Assembly: GCA_026182355.1 (NCBI GenBank)
Contig: JAPFBL010000084.1
Span: forward strand, 13,665,001-13,729,000
Length of the DNA: 64,000 nucleotides
Direction of reading: 5' to 3'
Source: Hermatobates lingyangjiaoensis
Lineage: Eukaryota > Arthropoda > Insecta > Hemiptera > Hermatobatidae
Part shown: positions 13,101-24,530 of the stretch, piece by piece
Layout of the letters: each line of letters begins with the position of its first letter
Position numbering within the stretch: position 1 is the stretch's first letter
Program-made: the position numbers and the translations under genes
Notes under the pieces: generated by a model
Database searches by the model: none
Seen by the model: only the letters and a program-made list of their open reading frames with translations
Told to the model about the DNA's origin: nothing

Positions 13101-14521
13101 CATAAATATTAGACACCACTGATTGATCTGTTATGACTCAGCTAAGCTGTGTACTGAAGTTTGATAGTTATTCTAAAAAAATCAGCTTTCCTTGATTTTA
13201 ACTGGGTGACATTTAGAATAGATTTGTAAAGTATTTGAGCTTGACTAGGATATAGTATGACATTATCAATGCATTATTTTATTGTAATCAGCCTGTAGCT
13301 GTCATTTTGTTGGTTCAGAAGATTGTGACAATTATGACACAAATATATGAAGGTTGTCATTATCACTGGGGTTAGTATAAATTAAAGCACATTCGATTTA
13401 AATCTCCTTACTTCTTCAACTCAGCCGGCTTTAAGCGCTATCCATCTTTAAAACTACTATTGAAGTCTGAAATTGCTTGAGTGAAAGTATATATACGGGG
13501 TGAGGCAGTTGAAATTAATTCCTATTTCAGGTATAGTACAGCCACTGATTGTTTACTATTGCGTAGGCGACCTCAATATGTTTTCACATCAATATTATCA
13601 CCTTTAAAAAGTGTTCGACATAACCACTAATTCTTTATTGTGTCAGCTTTTCTAAAGCTGTTGCTTCTTGGAGTACTTAAGTTGAATGGGCAAACTGCAT
13701 ACAGATGTTGGTGATACATAGTTTCCATCGCCACTCGGTATTACCAATTTTACAACTTGAATTTACTTAGATGCCACTTAGAAACAAGTTTTCATCGTTT
13801 GAATTTATTTTTTGTTTCAAAACAAAAGGTATTTTTAGAAAATGTGAAAGGGGAAAAACTATGGGGTACTTTTTTGCAGTCTTTGTAATCCATAAATATA
13901 AAATATTTATAAATATATATATAATAAAATCCACCTCAAGAATAGCTCTTTGACTTACAAAAGTGAGGGATTCATCTTCGACATACTGATCAAATAGTGT
14001 TTATTGGAGTATTGCATCTTATGAACTGATGGTTTATGGAAAGCCGGATATCTGAGTTGAAAGACATAGGAAAATAGTGTACAATAAGCCAATCGACTGA
14101 CAACTTTACTATTGCTTTGAAATCAATATTACAGCTGGCTAGTAAAGTGTGTACTACTTTCATCTATGACATCGAATATTAGACATTTGTAACATTGTAA
14201 CAAGTTAGCATACTTGGTATCGTTGTAGAAAAACCAACATTCGTTTCTACAATCTCTTTGTTCTTGACTCCATTTCTGAACTAATAAATTCTTCACAAGT
14301 ACTTTTATTTCTATATAAAATTACAACAATGGATTTGTTTCATATTGGTTACCACCAAAGATTTTGCTTCTTAAACTTTGTATTTATTACAAAAGATTAA
14401 AACAAAAAGTGGTAGTCAGCAGTATAACTTTTGTAAATCACAAACTATAGAATGAGGAAATACATGTTTAAAGTTATATAGTTTAATTGTATTCTTTGGG
14501 TCTGGCTCCGTAAATCAATTC
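10104..14521. other. Non-coding AT-rich DNA
   Basis: No gene, RNA or repeat family recognised. Short frames at 10219-10452 and 12167-12759 have no family resemblance and typical random composition. Confidence 0.5.
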
Positions 14522-14717
14522 AGTAGTAGTTGCAGTAGTTAGTCTTTTTAGTAGTAGTTGCAGTAGTTAGTCTTTTTAGTAGTAGTTGCAGTAGTTAGTC
14601 TTTTTAGTAGTAGTTGCAGTAGTTAGTCTTTTTAGTAGTAGTTGCAGTAGTTAGTCTTTTTAGTAGTAGTTGCAGTAGTTAGTCTTTTTAGTAGTAGTTG
14701 CAGTAGTTAGTCTTTTT
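14522..14717 (+). repeat. 28-bp tandem repeat, 7 identical units
   Basis: Seven head-to-tail copies of a 28-bp unit (AGTAGTAGTTGCAGTAG, then TTAGTCTTTTT), with no differences that I can see. It is a minisatellite and not CRISPR, because the units are contiguous without spacers. Perfect identity suggests recent expansion. Confidence 0.95.
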
Positions 14718-14963
14718 CTATCGAAGTTATTTATTGCAAGGATTTTTCTTGATTTCAAGAGAACAGGCATTATCTCAGTAAATTTACAGAAATAAATAAG
14801 CTTCTTTTAAAATTGGCATTGTATTGCTCAGATATTTAAATTACTTCTCCGATGTAAACAAATGTTTCATATCATTAGTTGTCCAATCCGTAATTGTGTG
14901 GTATTTACTCATTCTGAGGTAAAATGGATAAACCAACAAAAGTCTCCACACAAATGAAGTTTT

Positions 14964-15007
14964 ATTCAACGCGTTTCGAACACTTTGTGTTCATCATCAG
15001 GAAGACA
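14964..15007 (-). ncRNA. Hammerhead-like motif, family A (intact core)
   Basis: On the minus strand: UUC, CUGAUGA, extra U, stem II GAACAC-AAA-GUGUUC (6 bp), GAAA, palindrome ACGCGU overlapping the last A, U17, then GAA pairing with the leading UUC. All catalytic boxes (CUGANGA, GAAA, UH) are present. The stem III position is a self-complementary palindrome, as in minimal dimeric hammerheads. The departure is the extra U between A9 and stem II. Confidence 0.55.
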
Positions 15008-15055
15008 CCAAGGATATGATACTGACGGGTTGGTACCATCCATACATATCCTTGG

Positions 15056-15099
15056 TGTCTTCCTAATGATGAACACAAAGTGTTCGAAACGCGTTGAAT
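15056..15099 (+). ncRNA. Hammerhead-like motif, family A (G5 mutated)
   Basis: Inverted partner of the 14964-15007 motif, identical except that the core reads CUAAUGA. In a hammerhead this is the invariant G5 and the change should abolish cleavage, so at most one arm could be active. Confidence 0.5.
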
Positions 15100-15153
15100 A
15101 AAACTTCATTTGTGTGGAGACTTTTGTTGGTTTATCCATTTTACCTCAGAATG

Positions 15154-18100
15154 TTTCATATATTGATTTTACTGAGAAATATCTTCGTAAATTCTTCATT
15201 TTCTTATTCTTCTTAAAACTCTTACTTCTCCATTTTTATAAACTCTTCATTTGTTAATATGTCAGTTATCTTCACTGTCAGTATGTAATAATTCCTTACT
15301 TTTATATCTACATAGATTTTTTGAAGATGGGGTTTTATAAGTCAAAGTTAATTAAAACAAGGTATGTCTACATTTCATATTTTCATAATTAAAAATTACC
15401 GTGATAAGTTTATAGAAAAAGTGCTGGTTTTTTTATAGAAAAAAAATTGCTGGGTTTTTTGAAATGGTTAATATTTTGTGAAATTTGTGACTTTTACAAA
15501 ATTATATTTCATCAACCATATATTTTTCTTTATTTTATATTTTTTTCAAACTTTATTAGTTCAAGAAACATCATATCACTTTATGTACCAAAAAAAAAAA
15601 AAAAAAAAATTAAAGATTTGAAAAGTTTAGTCTCCTATTTTTCAAAATAACTATTTGTTAATCGACTTTTATTCTATGTATTAACTTTATTTAACTCCTT
15701 TTCAAAATTGGTTTTCATTATATAAATAACATGCCAATATTTGATTAAAAAAGATAGTACTTTTTTAAACACTAAATTATGTTGTTGTCTTTATTATTAT
15801 TAAACATGATCCTATGGTTTTAAAAGAGCATTTTATTAGTTAAAATAGCTAGTGTAATGTTCAACATATAATAGTTCATTGATTAAGTTAGTATTTAAGG
15901 GAATTATTCAGAACATTATCAAGTACCCAAACAATTCAACTGGCCTACTTTCCGGCTAATTTGTGAAACAATACCATACATTTCATTGGATCATTTCAAG
16001 CAGTTCCACTCGCTTATTTAATGAGTGTCATTCAAATATTGTTGTGTATCCATCATTATAGGATTTTTCGGTAGACAAGAAGCAAATATTAAAACCATCT
16101 CTCCATACAAGAAAGCAGAGTGAATAGCTGAACAATTGTATTAATAATTTTGTTGGGACAAAAAATTAAGGGTATATCTTAGCCACATTTATGTAGTTGG
16201 TGGCTTTTTTATCAAACATATCTACTTATTACTTGTAGTACTATTTTACTGGAGTGAAATTTAGTTTAATAATTCAAACATTTTAAAACAGTTCTGAATT
16301 GTATTAACTGAAATGACTTGATACATTAAAACATGTCATTTCAAAGCGTGTGTTTTTCAGTCTGAAACTTGTTGTATAGAGATATTATTTTATTATTAAT
16401 TATTTTTTTATTTAATTTTTATTTTTATTATCGAGTTTCAGAAGTTTTAGGTTTAGAAAATCAAAATCTAGAATGCGGATAAAAATATATCTGCTCTGCT
16501 TTATGAATTCTGAGCACACTTGGTAAACACTGATAACATATTAAGGAAGACATTAATAAATAATCACTCTTATTTTTAAGTTTAAAAATATATTCACTTA
16601 CATTCAGCATGTTTATTGAATTATCGTATCTACTCATTTTGTTAATGCTCCAACTAAAGTTCATACGGTTTAACAAATTCATCTTTTTAATGAAAAAACT
16701 CTATTCAACACGACTGTTATCAGTTAATTAAGGTTTTATATCTTATTCCAATGATATATTATAACAATCTTACTTTAATAAACAGATTTCTGAAAATTAT
16801 AGGTTAGAAGAAATGCTTAGTTTGCCTTAGCTGTAAATACATCTTAATCTCTTTGAGAAGGAATTCTTTAAATCACTTAAGTACCTTTGATCTTTCTTAC
16901 TTGAATTTTAATGTATTTAGCACCACGTTCAATGCATAAAAGATATGCTTAATTAACACATTGAAGATAAAGAGTTATACGAATATATATATGCCCTGCT
17001 TATTATCTCGTTTGGTCTTTTCTACCGGTGTGGTACTATCTCCATGATATTCATCAATATTATTAACAACATTAGAACAACAGCTTTTATTTGCTTTGAC
17101 CCTAGAAATTCTACTGAAGTTGAATTGCTGACATTTCTACTTGTTTGTGGAAACAAACTTATACACAGTGTCATCATTTTTATGTCCACTTGATCTATGA
17201 TAATATTTATTAGGGTTTCATCAACTGGATATATTTTATAGTAAAACAATTTATTTATACAAGCTGATTTAATTTTAAATTGGTGTTTTTTTCAAATTTA
17301 GTTTTCCTTGCAAAAGAAATGTGTCACTAGAAGTTGTTAAGGATGAGTTTGAAATGCTCAAGTTTATTGGGTTGGAATAGTTAAGGAATGAAACTTCTTG
17401 CTTGCTTGGTGAAGTGTTTTATCGGTGGGGATTGGACATGTTAATTGTGTGCCGTTGTGTAACTGCTCTGACGTATGTTGCAATCAAAGAGTATGAATAT
17501 TTAAACAGCTTCTCTTTCCCATTGTCTGATTGAAACTTAATATCCAATCATTTACTACTAATTTTTTCTTGAAATTTCTTTCTACATCTTTGATTAAATA
17601 ATGTTTTTTTTTAATCTAAATGATGATGAAAAATTATTTGAAATTTTCTATTCATAAAATAATAGGTATACCTTAAAATTTGGGAATCTTTTCAAGTTGT
17701 GTTATGCTTTCAGATTTTCCGTTTCTTTACATAAAACGTGTTCGATCTTATAATATCTGATACCAGCATTAATTTGAACTATTAATCACAGCTAAAAATA
17801 CGTAAATATATATATTTCTAATAAATAATCTACTGAACATGGCAGAACAATAGAAACAATTTATAATTAAAAATAAAAGGAAAAGTAATAAGCTGACATA
17901 ACATTTCAAAGAATACATTAGTTGTTTTTATACTGTGTTGTGAAAATATGTTTTGTTTGGATAAAATTGTTCCTCGGCGCGAAAAAGTTTAGTATCAACT
18001 TCCATTCTTATTCACTATGAGAATTACTGATTTTGACTATTATGTGAGTATATTTAATTTATATAAAACCTCGACTTAATTATTCATATTTTAATTCAAA

Positions 18101-18949
18101 ATTTGATGATTATAGTATGTCTGAATTCATATTCGTAGATCAATATACAAGCTACAACACCAATTTTTTTGCTAACTCACAACATTCTGTAAGCAAAGTT
18201 TTCATATTTTTGCTTTTATTTTATCATCATAATTTATTTTTGGTCAGAGTTATTAAGAACTTTTATGATCGGAGTTCACAGGCTTTTTCCATCTCCTGTA
18301 CATAGCATGTAAGGTTCCACCAAAATTGAAACTTCCAGTCTCCTGTAACCTCAAGTAAACTTCTCCCCACTACCTAAACTGATCCCTCTTAACAAAATAT
18401 GGAAGATTCCTTGTAGTGGATAAAACAGATTTTGTTAAAATTATTGTAAACAACCTATGGTACTAACAATCATATCAATTAATCTAAAACAGTATTTGAT
18501 AGCATAGTTATATTAATTTTTATTAATTTTTGTAGTATGCAAAGTAGTTAATTTGAAATCACAAACTGATTGTAACAATTTTTCAAGTCTTAAATTAATT
18601 TCATATCAGTATTTATTTTTTGAATTCGACTAATTTGATTTAAACGCCAAAGTTTTAAAATATATAACTTTTTTTTCTTACACTTATATTCTACTCTACA
18701 GCAGCAATGGAAATAGATGAAACTAACACTTTATTTATGAACTGTTTACTATATCTTGTTCAATTCTTATTAAATTGATATCAATCATATTGTGAATGTG
18801 CCAAAATCGAAATTACTATATGCAATTAAATCAGTAAAGCGTGGGACACTCCATGTTATTATTATTTTAATGACTCATCAAATTGAAATGCTGCATTTAC
18901 CATCTGTTTTAACACTTCCTTCAATTTTGCCGTTATAATTTGATGTGCA
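15154..18949. other. Non-coding AT-rich DNA
   Basis: A 20-A run at 15590-15609. No coding sequence or known repeat family recognised; frames up to 75 codons look random. Confidence 0.5.
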
Positions 18950-19123
18950 CATCAATACCATATGCACATCAGTTATAACATTCGTTGAAATCAAGTTGTG
19001 TTTCAAGCATCAATACCATATGCACATCAGTTATAACATTCGTTGAAATCAAGTTGTGTTTCAAGCATCAATACCATATTCACATCAGTTATAACATTCG
19101 TTGAAATCAAGTTGTGTTTCAAG
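18950..19123 (+). repeat. 58-bp tandem repeat, 3 units
   Basis: Three contiguous units beginning CATCAATACCATAT at 18950, 19008 and 19066. They are nearly identical; the third has TTCACATC in place of TGCACATC. No spacers. A further partial TGTGCACATCA lies just upstream. Confidence 0.9.
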
Positions 19124-21146
19124 CATTTGACTTTTCTACACTAGATTAATAAAGCTATAATAATACACGAATAGTAACTCTTAGAATCATTTTTTAATCG
19201 TTGTTATAGTTTTTTTCATGTGTTGGTAAAATGTTAACTTCACTAGTAATATATTCCGTGTGGGTTTCACATTTTGGCTAGTAAATGGCAAACCTCTATT
19301 GTATTGTATAAACTGTTGCTATTATCATATTATCATAATCTTTATAGTTTCCTAAGGGAATGCTGATTATGATACCGTTGAAAGATATATTGACGTACCG
19401 GCATGACATCGCCTTAAGATGCCTAACTTATTCTGGCTATTTAATATTCAAAAGTACTTTCATTTTGGTATGTTGCTTACTTTTATTCCTTATCTTTTTT
19501 GATAAAATGGTACACAGGACGCCCTTTTTGTATAAATTAACGTATAAACTAAATCTATATTGAATAAATTCCTCTTGATATTTGGTCAGCTTCTCCTGTA
19601 AATGTGTTTACAAGAAACTGGTTAAAGGACAATGTTATTTATGCGTTGACGAAGCGTTGCTCAATGAACAATTCGTGCGCCTGCATAATGATGTATCTGT
19701 CTCTACCGTGTTCACCTTGTTTTCCTCCACTGTGCTGTTAAAAAGTAAATCATCTCCTTTATGAATCTGTCTGAAAACTACAGTGTCTATTCACGATCTC
19801 ATATAGATACGGCTTTTGCTTCGTAGCCACATATTTAGATATGCATGTTAACTGTATATTAACTAACCATTATCATATATGTGGACATCATTTTTCAAGA
19901 ATATTGCTACAACAACAACAACTAATCTAAGTAAAACAGTTCATTATTCTTAAATATGCTTGCAGATTATAAAGAAATATACATTTTATAAATTTTGTTT
20001 AGACCATACAATCGAACAGGAATAAATGGTAATGGTGAATGGCGTGTAATTTGTAATAATTATTACAATAATCCGGAGATTATTGGGATTTTCCTATCTT
20101 AAATATAGGGTGGTCGGAGCTAGGGAGTGCAGAATGAATGATGACCCACATTGGTATGAAGTGTAAAAATATCTGCGAGGTTGGTTCAGCTTCAAGAATG
20201 TCTGTCTACTTCTCTCCTCAGACTAACTTAACTCCCGCCAAATGCATCTTGATTTATTTTGATCTTATCCAATCTGTTTCATACGTTTTAACTAAGTTCA
20301 GCTGCTTATGTTGTAAATTACTAATCTGGTCTCTGCATCGTTCTAACACAACTGTATGAATCTCGACCTAATTAAATGATTCATTGTTGCAAGCTAATAT
20401 CGATTCTGATTTAAAATGGATGTTGAAATGAAGATGTGGACCCAAATGACTTTTGAAGTAGGTTAGTAGCTCCTAAGTTGTTCTTCGGTGTTCTGGGTAG
20501 CTACTGTATATCCTAACAGTGATACAATAAAATATTGCAAATATACAAAATTACCATTTTTAATGCATTACGATAAGATACAGTGTCTAACTCTAGAAGA
20601 TGCATCGGCATCCATAAAATTTGCATGGATACAAGATCCATTTAATTCTAGAGTTCTATCTAAATTTACTGCTACAAATAATTGTATTCTTTTGGTCTTG
20701 CTGTAGTATAAGCCCATATTTCTGCTTAAACTTACTTGACTTTTAAATATCAGTTAAGGACGAATGGTCTCTCTGAATGGTAAAGATAAAAGAATTTTTA
20801 TTCTACCAGCAATTTACTATTTGCGAAATGCTCAATCGCAAAAATCAAGAGAAATATCAAGCCGAAGTCAATCTAGAGAAAGAAAGGGGTTATTCGTATT
20901 ACTTCATATTATCTTACTAAATGTACAGTATATTTCAGAATAATTCGTACTTCAATTACAGTTTTTAAGGATTAATTAAATATTATAGGTTTATCTCCAA
21001 AGGCTTTGGATTTCTTGTTATAAAAGTTTAATTGTGTTGCAATACAATTTTAACAATAAAAATTATTTTTTTTAAATATAATGTATTAACTCATTATGAT
21101 CGGTGTATTATAATAAGTAATATTTTTATTTTTCTTTTTGTTTCAG
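19124..21146. other. Non-coding DNA upstream of the Tob coding exon
   Basis: Probable intron or upstream flank. 19620-19760 is a little GC-richer but matches no family I know. The Tob acceptor's pyrimidine tract ends this stretch. No promoter elements could be defended. Confidence 0.45.
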
Positions 21147-21273
21147 ACTTAAGCAGAATCTTCTATTTTGTGATCTACAAAGAGTGGTCTTCAAGCCATT
21201 TTCGAGTAGTGGAGATATTTGGTGGTTTCCTATGCAAAATAATTGAGGGATAATCTTCTGTCGGAAAATCACT
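21147..21273 (+). other. Tob gene, 5' UTR part of the first visible exon
   Basis: A pyrimidine-rich tract followed by TTTCAG ends at 21146 and is a good splice acceptor, so the 127 nt before the Tob start codon are read as 5' UTR of an internal exon. At least one upstream non-coding exon and the promoter should therefore exist, either further upstream in this window or outside it; I could not identify them. The segment holds one short upstream ORF (21232-21246, separate entry). The acceptor is inferred from sequence only. Confidence 0.6.
21232..21246 (+). promoter_or_regulatory. Tiny upstream ORF in the Tob leader
   Basis: An ATG 42 nt before the Tob start opens a four-codon reading frame (M-Q-N-N-stop) that ends 27 nt before the main ATG. 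If the exon is transcribed as drawn, scanning ribosomes would meet it first and re-initiate or leak past it. Short uORFs commonly dampen translation of growth regulators, but nothing here proves use. Its A/T-rich start context looks weak. Confidence 0.3.
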
Positions 21274-21899
21274 ATGCACATCGAAGTACAAGTAGCACTT
21301 AACTTCGTCATTTCGTACCTGTATAACAAGCTGCCTCGAAGAAGAGTCAACATATTTGGAGAAGAGCTTGAGAAAGCACTTAAAGAGAAATTTGAAGGGC
21401 ATTGGTATCCTGAAAAACCGTTTAAGGGTTCAGCGTTCAGGTGTCTTAAGACAGGTGACCCAGTGGATCGAGTTTTCGAAAAAGCTGCAAGGGAAAGTGG
21501 AGTGCCTATAAACGACATATTGGAACACCTACCAAGTGAACTGGCTGTCTGGGTGGATCCCGGTGAAGTAAGCTATAGGATTGGAGAGAAGGGCTGCGTG
21601 AAGATTCTTTTTAGTGAGGGCATTGAAGGTCCTCAGTCTACTGATGAACAAGTGGATAGAGAAGTTGTGAAAACATTCAATCCGGAAGCGCAGTGTTTTC
21701 GACCTGTGGAGAGTAAACCTGCAAGCCCTGTGCCCGAACAACAGTCACCATGCTTCAAGGCACCCCCGCCATCACCGCCTCCGGCATTCCTTCCTCCCGC
21801 TCCCAGGACCCACAACCAGATCACCTTTACTACCGCCACATTCGCACAAACCAAGTTTGGCAGTACTAAGCTTAAGACTAACACAAAACGTGCTAACAG
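21274..21899 (+). CDS. Tob: Tob/BTG-family anti-proliferative protein, N-terminal coding exon
   Basis: Encodes residues 1-208 and two bases of codon 209. Tob proteins bind the CAF1/CNOT7 deadenylase of the CCR4-NOT complex through the BTG domain and link it to poly(A)-binding protein, promoting mRNA deadenylation and restraining proliferation. Residues 1 to about 116 form the BTG domain, starting MHIEVQVALNF. Box A is around 24-59 (NIFGEELEKAL, GHWYPEKPFKGSAFRCL). Box B is around 86-113 (LPSEL, then WVDPGEVSYRIGEKG). Residues 135-144 (FNPEAQCFRP) fit a PAM2 motif for PABP binding. Residues 160-178 are proline-rich, and 190-199 (FAQTKFGSTK) is a Tob-specific conserved block that separates it from BTG1-4. 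The ATG is chosen because the family begins exactly there. The exon ends at AACAG before GTATCA in phase 2, matching the phase of the next exon. Reading through the donor would add an unrelated tail and stop at 22068, which I take as intron. Confidence 0.95.
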
Positions 21900-22881
21900 G
21901 TATCACTACTATTATTCATATATTTACACTTTAACTTACTTAAGATGTATTATGGTTTTGTTAGGTGAAGGTTTAGTAGGCACATATAAAACTTGTCTTG
22001 CTTTCCAACGAAACAAGTTTCTTTTTAATATATTTATGAATTCCCTTAATGAAATTATTAATTATTAATGAGTTAAGGCAGTCTTAAAATTATCGCTGTT
22101 TATTTTTTCATGTCTTGATATCCTTTTATTATTGATGGTGATATGTTTAAAATTTGAATTAATCATTTCTTTTTTTTTTATTGTTTTTACAATTTTATAA
22201 AACAGTATTTCAATTAATGTTTTTAAGCATGAATTAAGGGATATAATTTTGCTTCAAAAGTTAATTAATTATTTGACAACACTATTACTTTTTTTACCAT
22301 TTTTCTTTGTTATTTGTCTTATATTTTACCACTTTCCTGATAGGAAATGGTTCTAAAAAATAAGCGTATTTTTTTCTGATCAATAACTCTAATATGTTAT
22401 AAATTTATATTCTTCTGTTGAATTGCGTGGTCAGTATGAATATCTTAAGTGTGAATTAAACCCTTTGTGATGATATAATAAGACCTTCATCTTTAGCTTG
22501 AAAGTTAACTTAAAAGCCACGTCTTACTGGAGGAGTATTTGTAAATAATAACATTTCATCATTATATCTAACAACCTTATCATTCGACATTGTTTTATGT
22601 ATGTATTCAGATGTTTTCGATAAATAAACACTTCACAGTATAAAAATCTTATCTTTGCTGTTAGATTACTGAATTTAAAAAAAAATTGTGGATGTCTATA
22701 AAACATTTTAGAATTTACTACAAAATTTGAAATTATTTTCTGTTTCATTTTTCCTATCATTAATATTTATATTTAGAGTAATATATCATGGAAGTTTGTA
22801 ATAATCGCGTTTGAGAATGATTTCAAAGAAACACCAAAAAATATGAAATACAACAACTCCGTGAAAGTCTTTCGAAAAGAC

Positions 22882-22917
<36 letters not shown>

Positions 22918-22918
22918 A
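22882..22918. repeat. (TA)n tract
   Basis: Dinucleotide run with one phase slip, immediately before a 1.6-kb-family 3' end. Confidence 0.9.
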
Positions 22919-22924
22919 AAATAA

Positions 22925-23110
22925 CAGAAAAAAAATCTGGTGTGGCCTATACTCAACTTTACTATAAGTAAATACAATATCAAACTTCTTGGGTATGTAA
23001 TGCCCCATAGATGGGATATAATATCTATTTGGGAGATGTATAGTAACATTTCATTCCTGGAGACCATACAGATAGTGATTGAACCAGTTATCAATATATC
23101 CGCTAATTTC
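22925..23110 (-). repeat. 1.6-kb repeat family, 3' end fragment
   Basis: Begins with the family end block on the minus strand (AAAAAATCTGGTGTGGCC), then ACTTTACTATAAGTAA, and continues through the GGGATATAATATCTATTTGG and AGATAGTGATTGAA blocks shared with 30490-30600. Confidence 0.7.
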
Positions 23111-23444
23111 TGTGTATTGAATCACCTTAGAATCAACTTAAAATTAGTATCTGTTTGGTAATAAACTAAGGAGTCCATTCCACTAAATTCAATATCACTC
23201 AAAGATATTAAGATTCATAAACACAAAAAAGACTACATCTAATATTAAGTTTCGTTCAAGGGTGCAACATATAGATTGATTACAGCATTTTGTTTGACAA
23301 ATCTATCATACCGTGGAAACCATGAGATTATGTTTGATTGAAGTTGAGTTTTTATATGAAAGAATTTTATTATTCCTACATCTCGTATCAAGTAGCCATT
23401 TCAAGTCATTAAAATATTTCAAATTTTTTCAATAAATCTATAAG

Positions 23445-24070
23445 TATCAATATTGTTTCAGTGCATTTACTTAAAAAATATCTAAGTCAATATAAACAAT
23501 GTTATCGTTTATAAAATGATAATTTTCTGCTCAATTTTTTGGCTAACATTAATTGCTTTTCAATGAGCCATTTCTGAAAACAGAAAATGTACTCTAACGC
23601 CCCTTTCGTTAATGTAATTTTAAAAAAAACTGTCTGAACTCATTCTCCATATTATGCTCTATTTTTAAGTATAACTCTATTTTGACCTGTAATGGTATGG
23701 CTTACATCGCCCTCACGAGCTTTCATATTCAATCATAAGTCAAAATTTCTACACTTTATTGAAAAAATTGTCAGTTTTAAAAATCTAAGGTTTTCTTAGT
23801 TATTGCCTTTATAGCTTCTAAGATAGTCCGAAATTTTAAGACTCTGGAATTAGTAGTTTAAAAAAAATTTCTAAAAACACATTTTGTCCAAAAAAGTGAC
23901 TTTCATATCATGCATAATTACTCCCAAACTCTACAGCACAACTATATTATCAGGTCCATGTTTGTGTAAAATATCAATTTGATCCATCAAAGATTCTGGA
24001 CCGGACCGTCCACACAAAAACTCTTGGATACTGACTCACCCACCCACAAACAACACACACACACACACAC

Positions 24071-24118
<48 letters not shown>

Positions 24119-24123
24119 ACACA

Positions 24124-24208
<85 letters not shown>

Positions 24209-24337
24209 CACACACACACACATAATCGACAAAACATCATAAAACGACTTTGGGAACCTCAGAATATTAATTCAGTCAAAATTTCGAGATCGATTTTTTT
24301 CACGATTCGAATTTTTACTTATAGTAAAGTAAAAATA
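23445..24337 (-). repeat. 1.6-kb repeat family, 5'-half copy with expanded (CA)n
   Basis: Minus-orientation copy running from the AAAAAATATCTAAGTCAATATAA block to the head TTACTTATAGTAAAGTAAAAAT at 24337. It shares the AACGCCCCTTTCGTTAATGTA and GGTATGGCTTACATCGC blocks with other copies. The tract that is GGGT/GT-rich in other copies is here a 170-bp (CA)n array. Confidence 0.75.
24051..24226. repeat. (CA)n microsatellite inside a 1.6-kb-family copy
   Basis: About 85 CA units with a few CT and CAA interruptions. It sits exactly where other copies carry a short GT/GGGT tract. Apparent poly Thr-His and Cys-Val reading frames across it are artefacts. Confidence 0.95.
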
Positions 24338-24394
24338 TTCAATATTTAACTTGATATGATTATCTAGCCTTAATATATTTATTAAGTAATTATC

Positions 24395-24530
24395 AACAGA
24401 CACAGACACACAGAAATCATGGAAAAAACGTCTAATACGACCTTGGGGAACCTCAAAACATGTAATTCCGTCAAAATTTCAACATTGAATTTTTTCAGGA
24501 TTCCTATAATTTACTTAAAGTAAAGTAAAT
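24395..24530 (-). repeat. 1.6-kb repeat family, head fragment
   Basis: Carries ACCTCAAAACATGTAATTCC, GTCAAAATTTC and TTTACTTAAAGTAAAGTAAA, the terminal block of the family head. It lies next to the copy ending at 24337, so the two heads are in tandem. Confidence 0.65.

Larger units (their letters stand above)
14910..15153. mobile_element. Fold-back element, 109-bp arms, hammerhead-like core in each arm
   Basis: Arms 14910-15018 and 15045-15153 are inverted copies (109 bp each) around a 26-nt centre. Both begin or end with CATTCTGAGGTAAAATGG. Each arm carries a family A hammerhead-like core pointing towards the outer end of its arm, followed by AATAAA and GTGTGGAGAC. The only arm difference I noticed is a G/A at the core (CTGATGA against CTAATGA). 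Confidence 0.85.

Noticed and set aside
14522..14717. CRISPR-like regular 28-bp repeat
   Set aside because: Units are contiguous without unique spacers, and the context is a eukaryotic genome.
21126..21884. Antisense frames of 70-130 codons opposite the Tob exon
   Set aside because: They are shadows of the GC-richer Tob coding exon. Tob in the + frame explains the sequence completely.
23974..24242. Open frames of 60-88 codons encoding Thr-His or Cys-Val repeats on both strands
   Set aside because: They are six-frame translations of the (CA)n microsatellite, with no start context or conserved protein.
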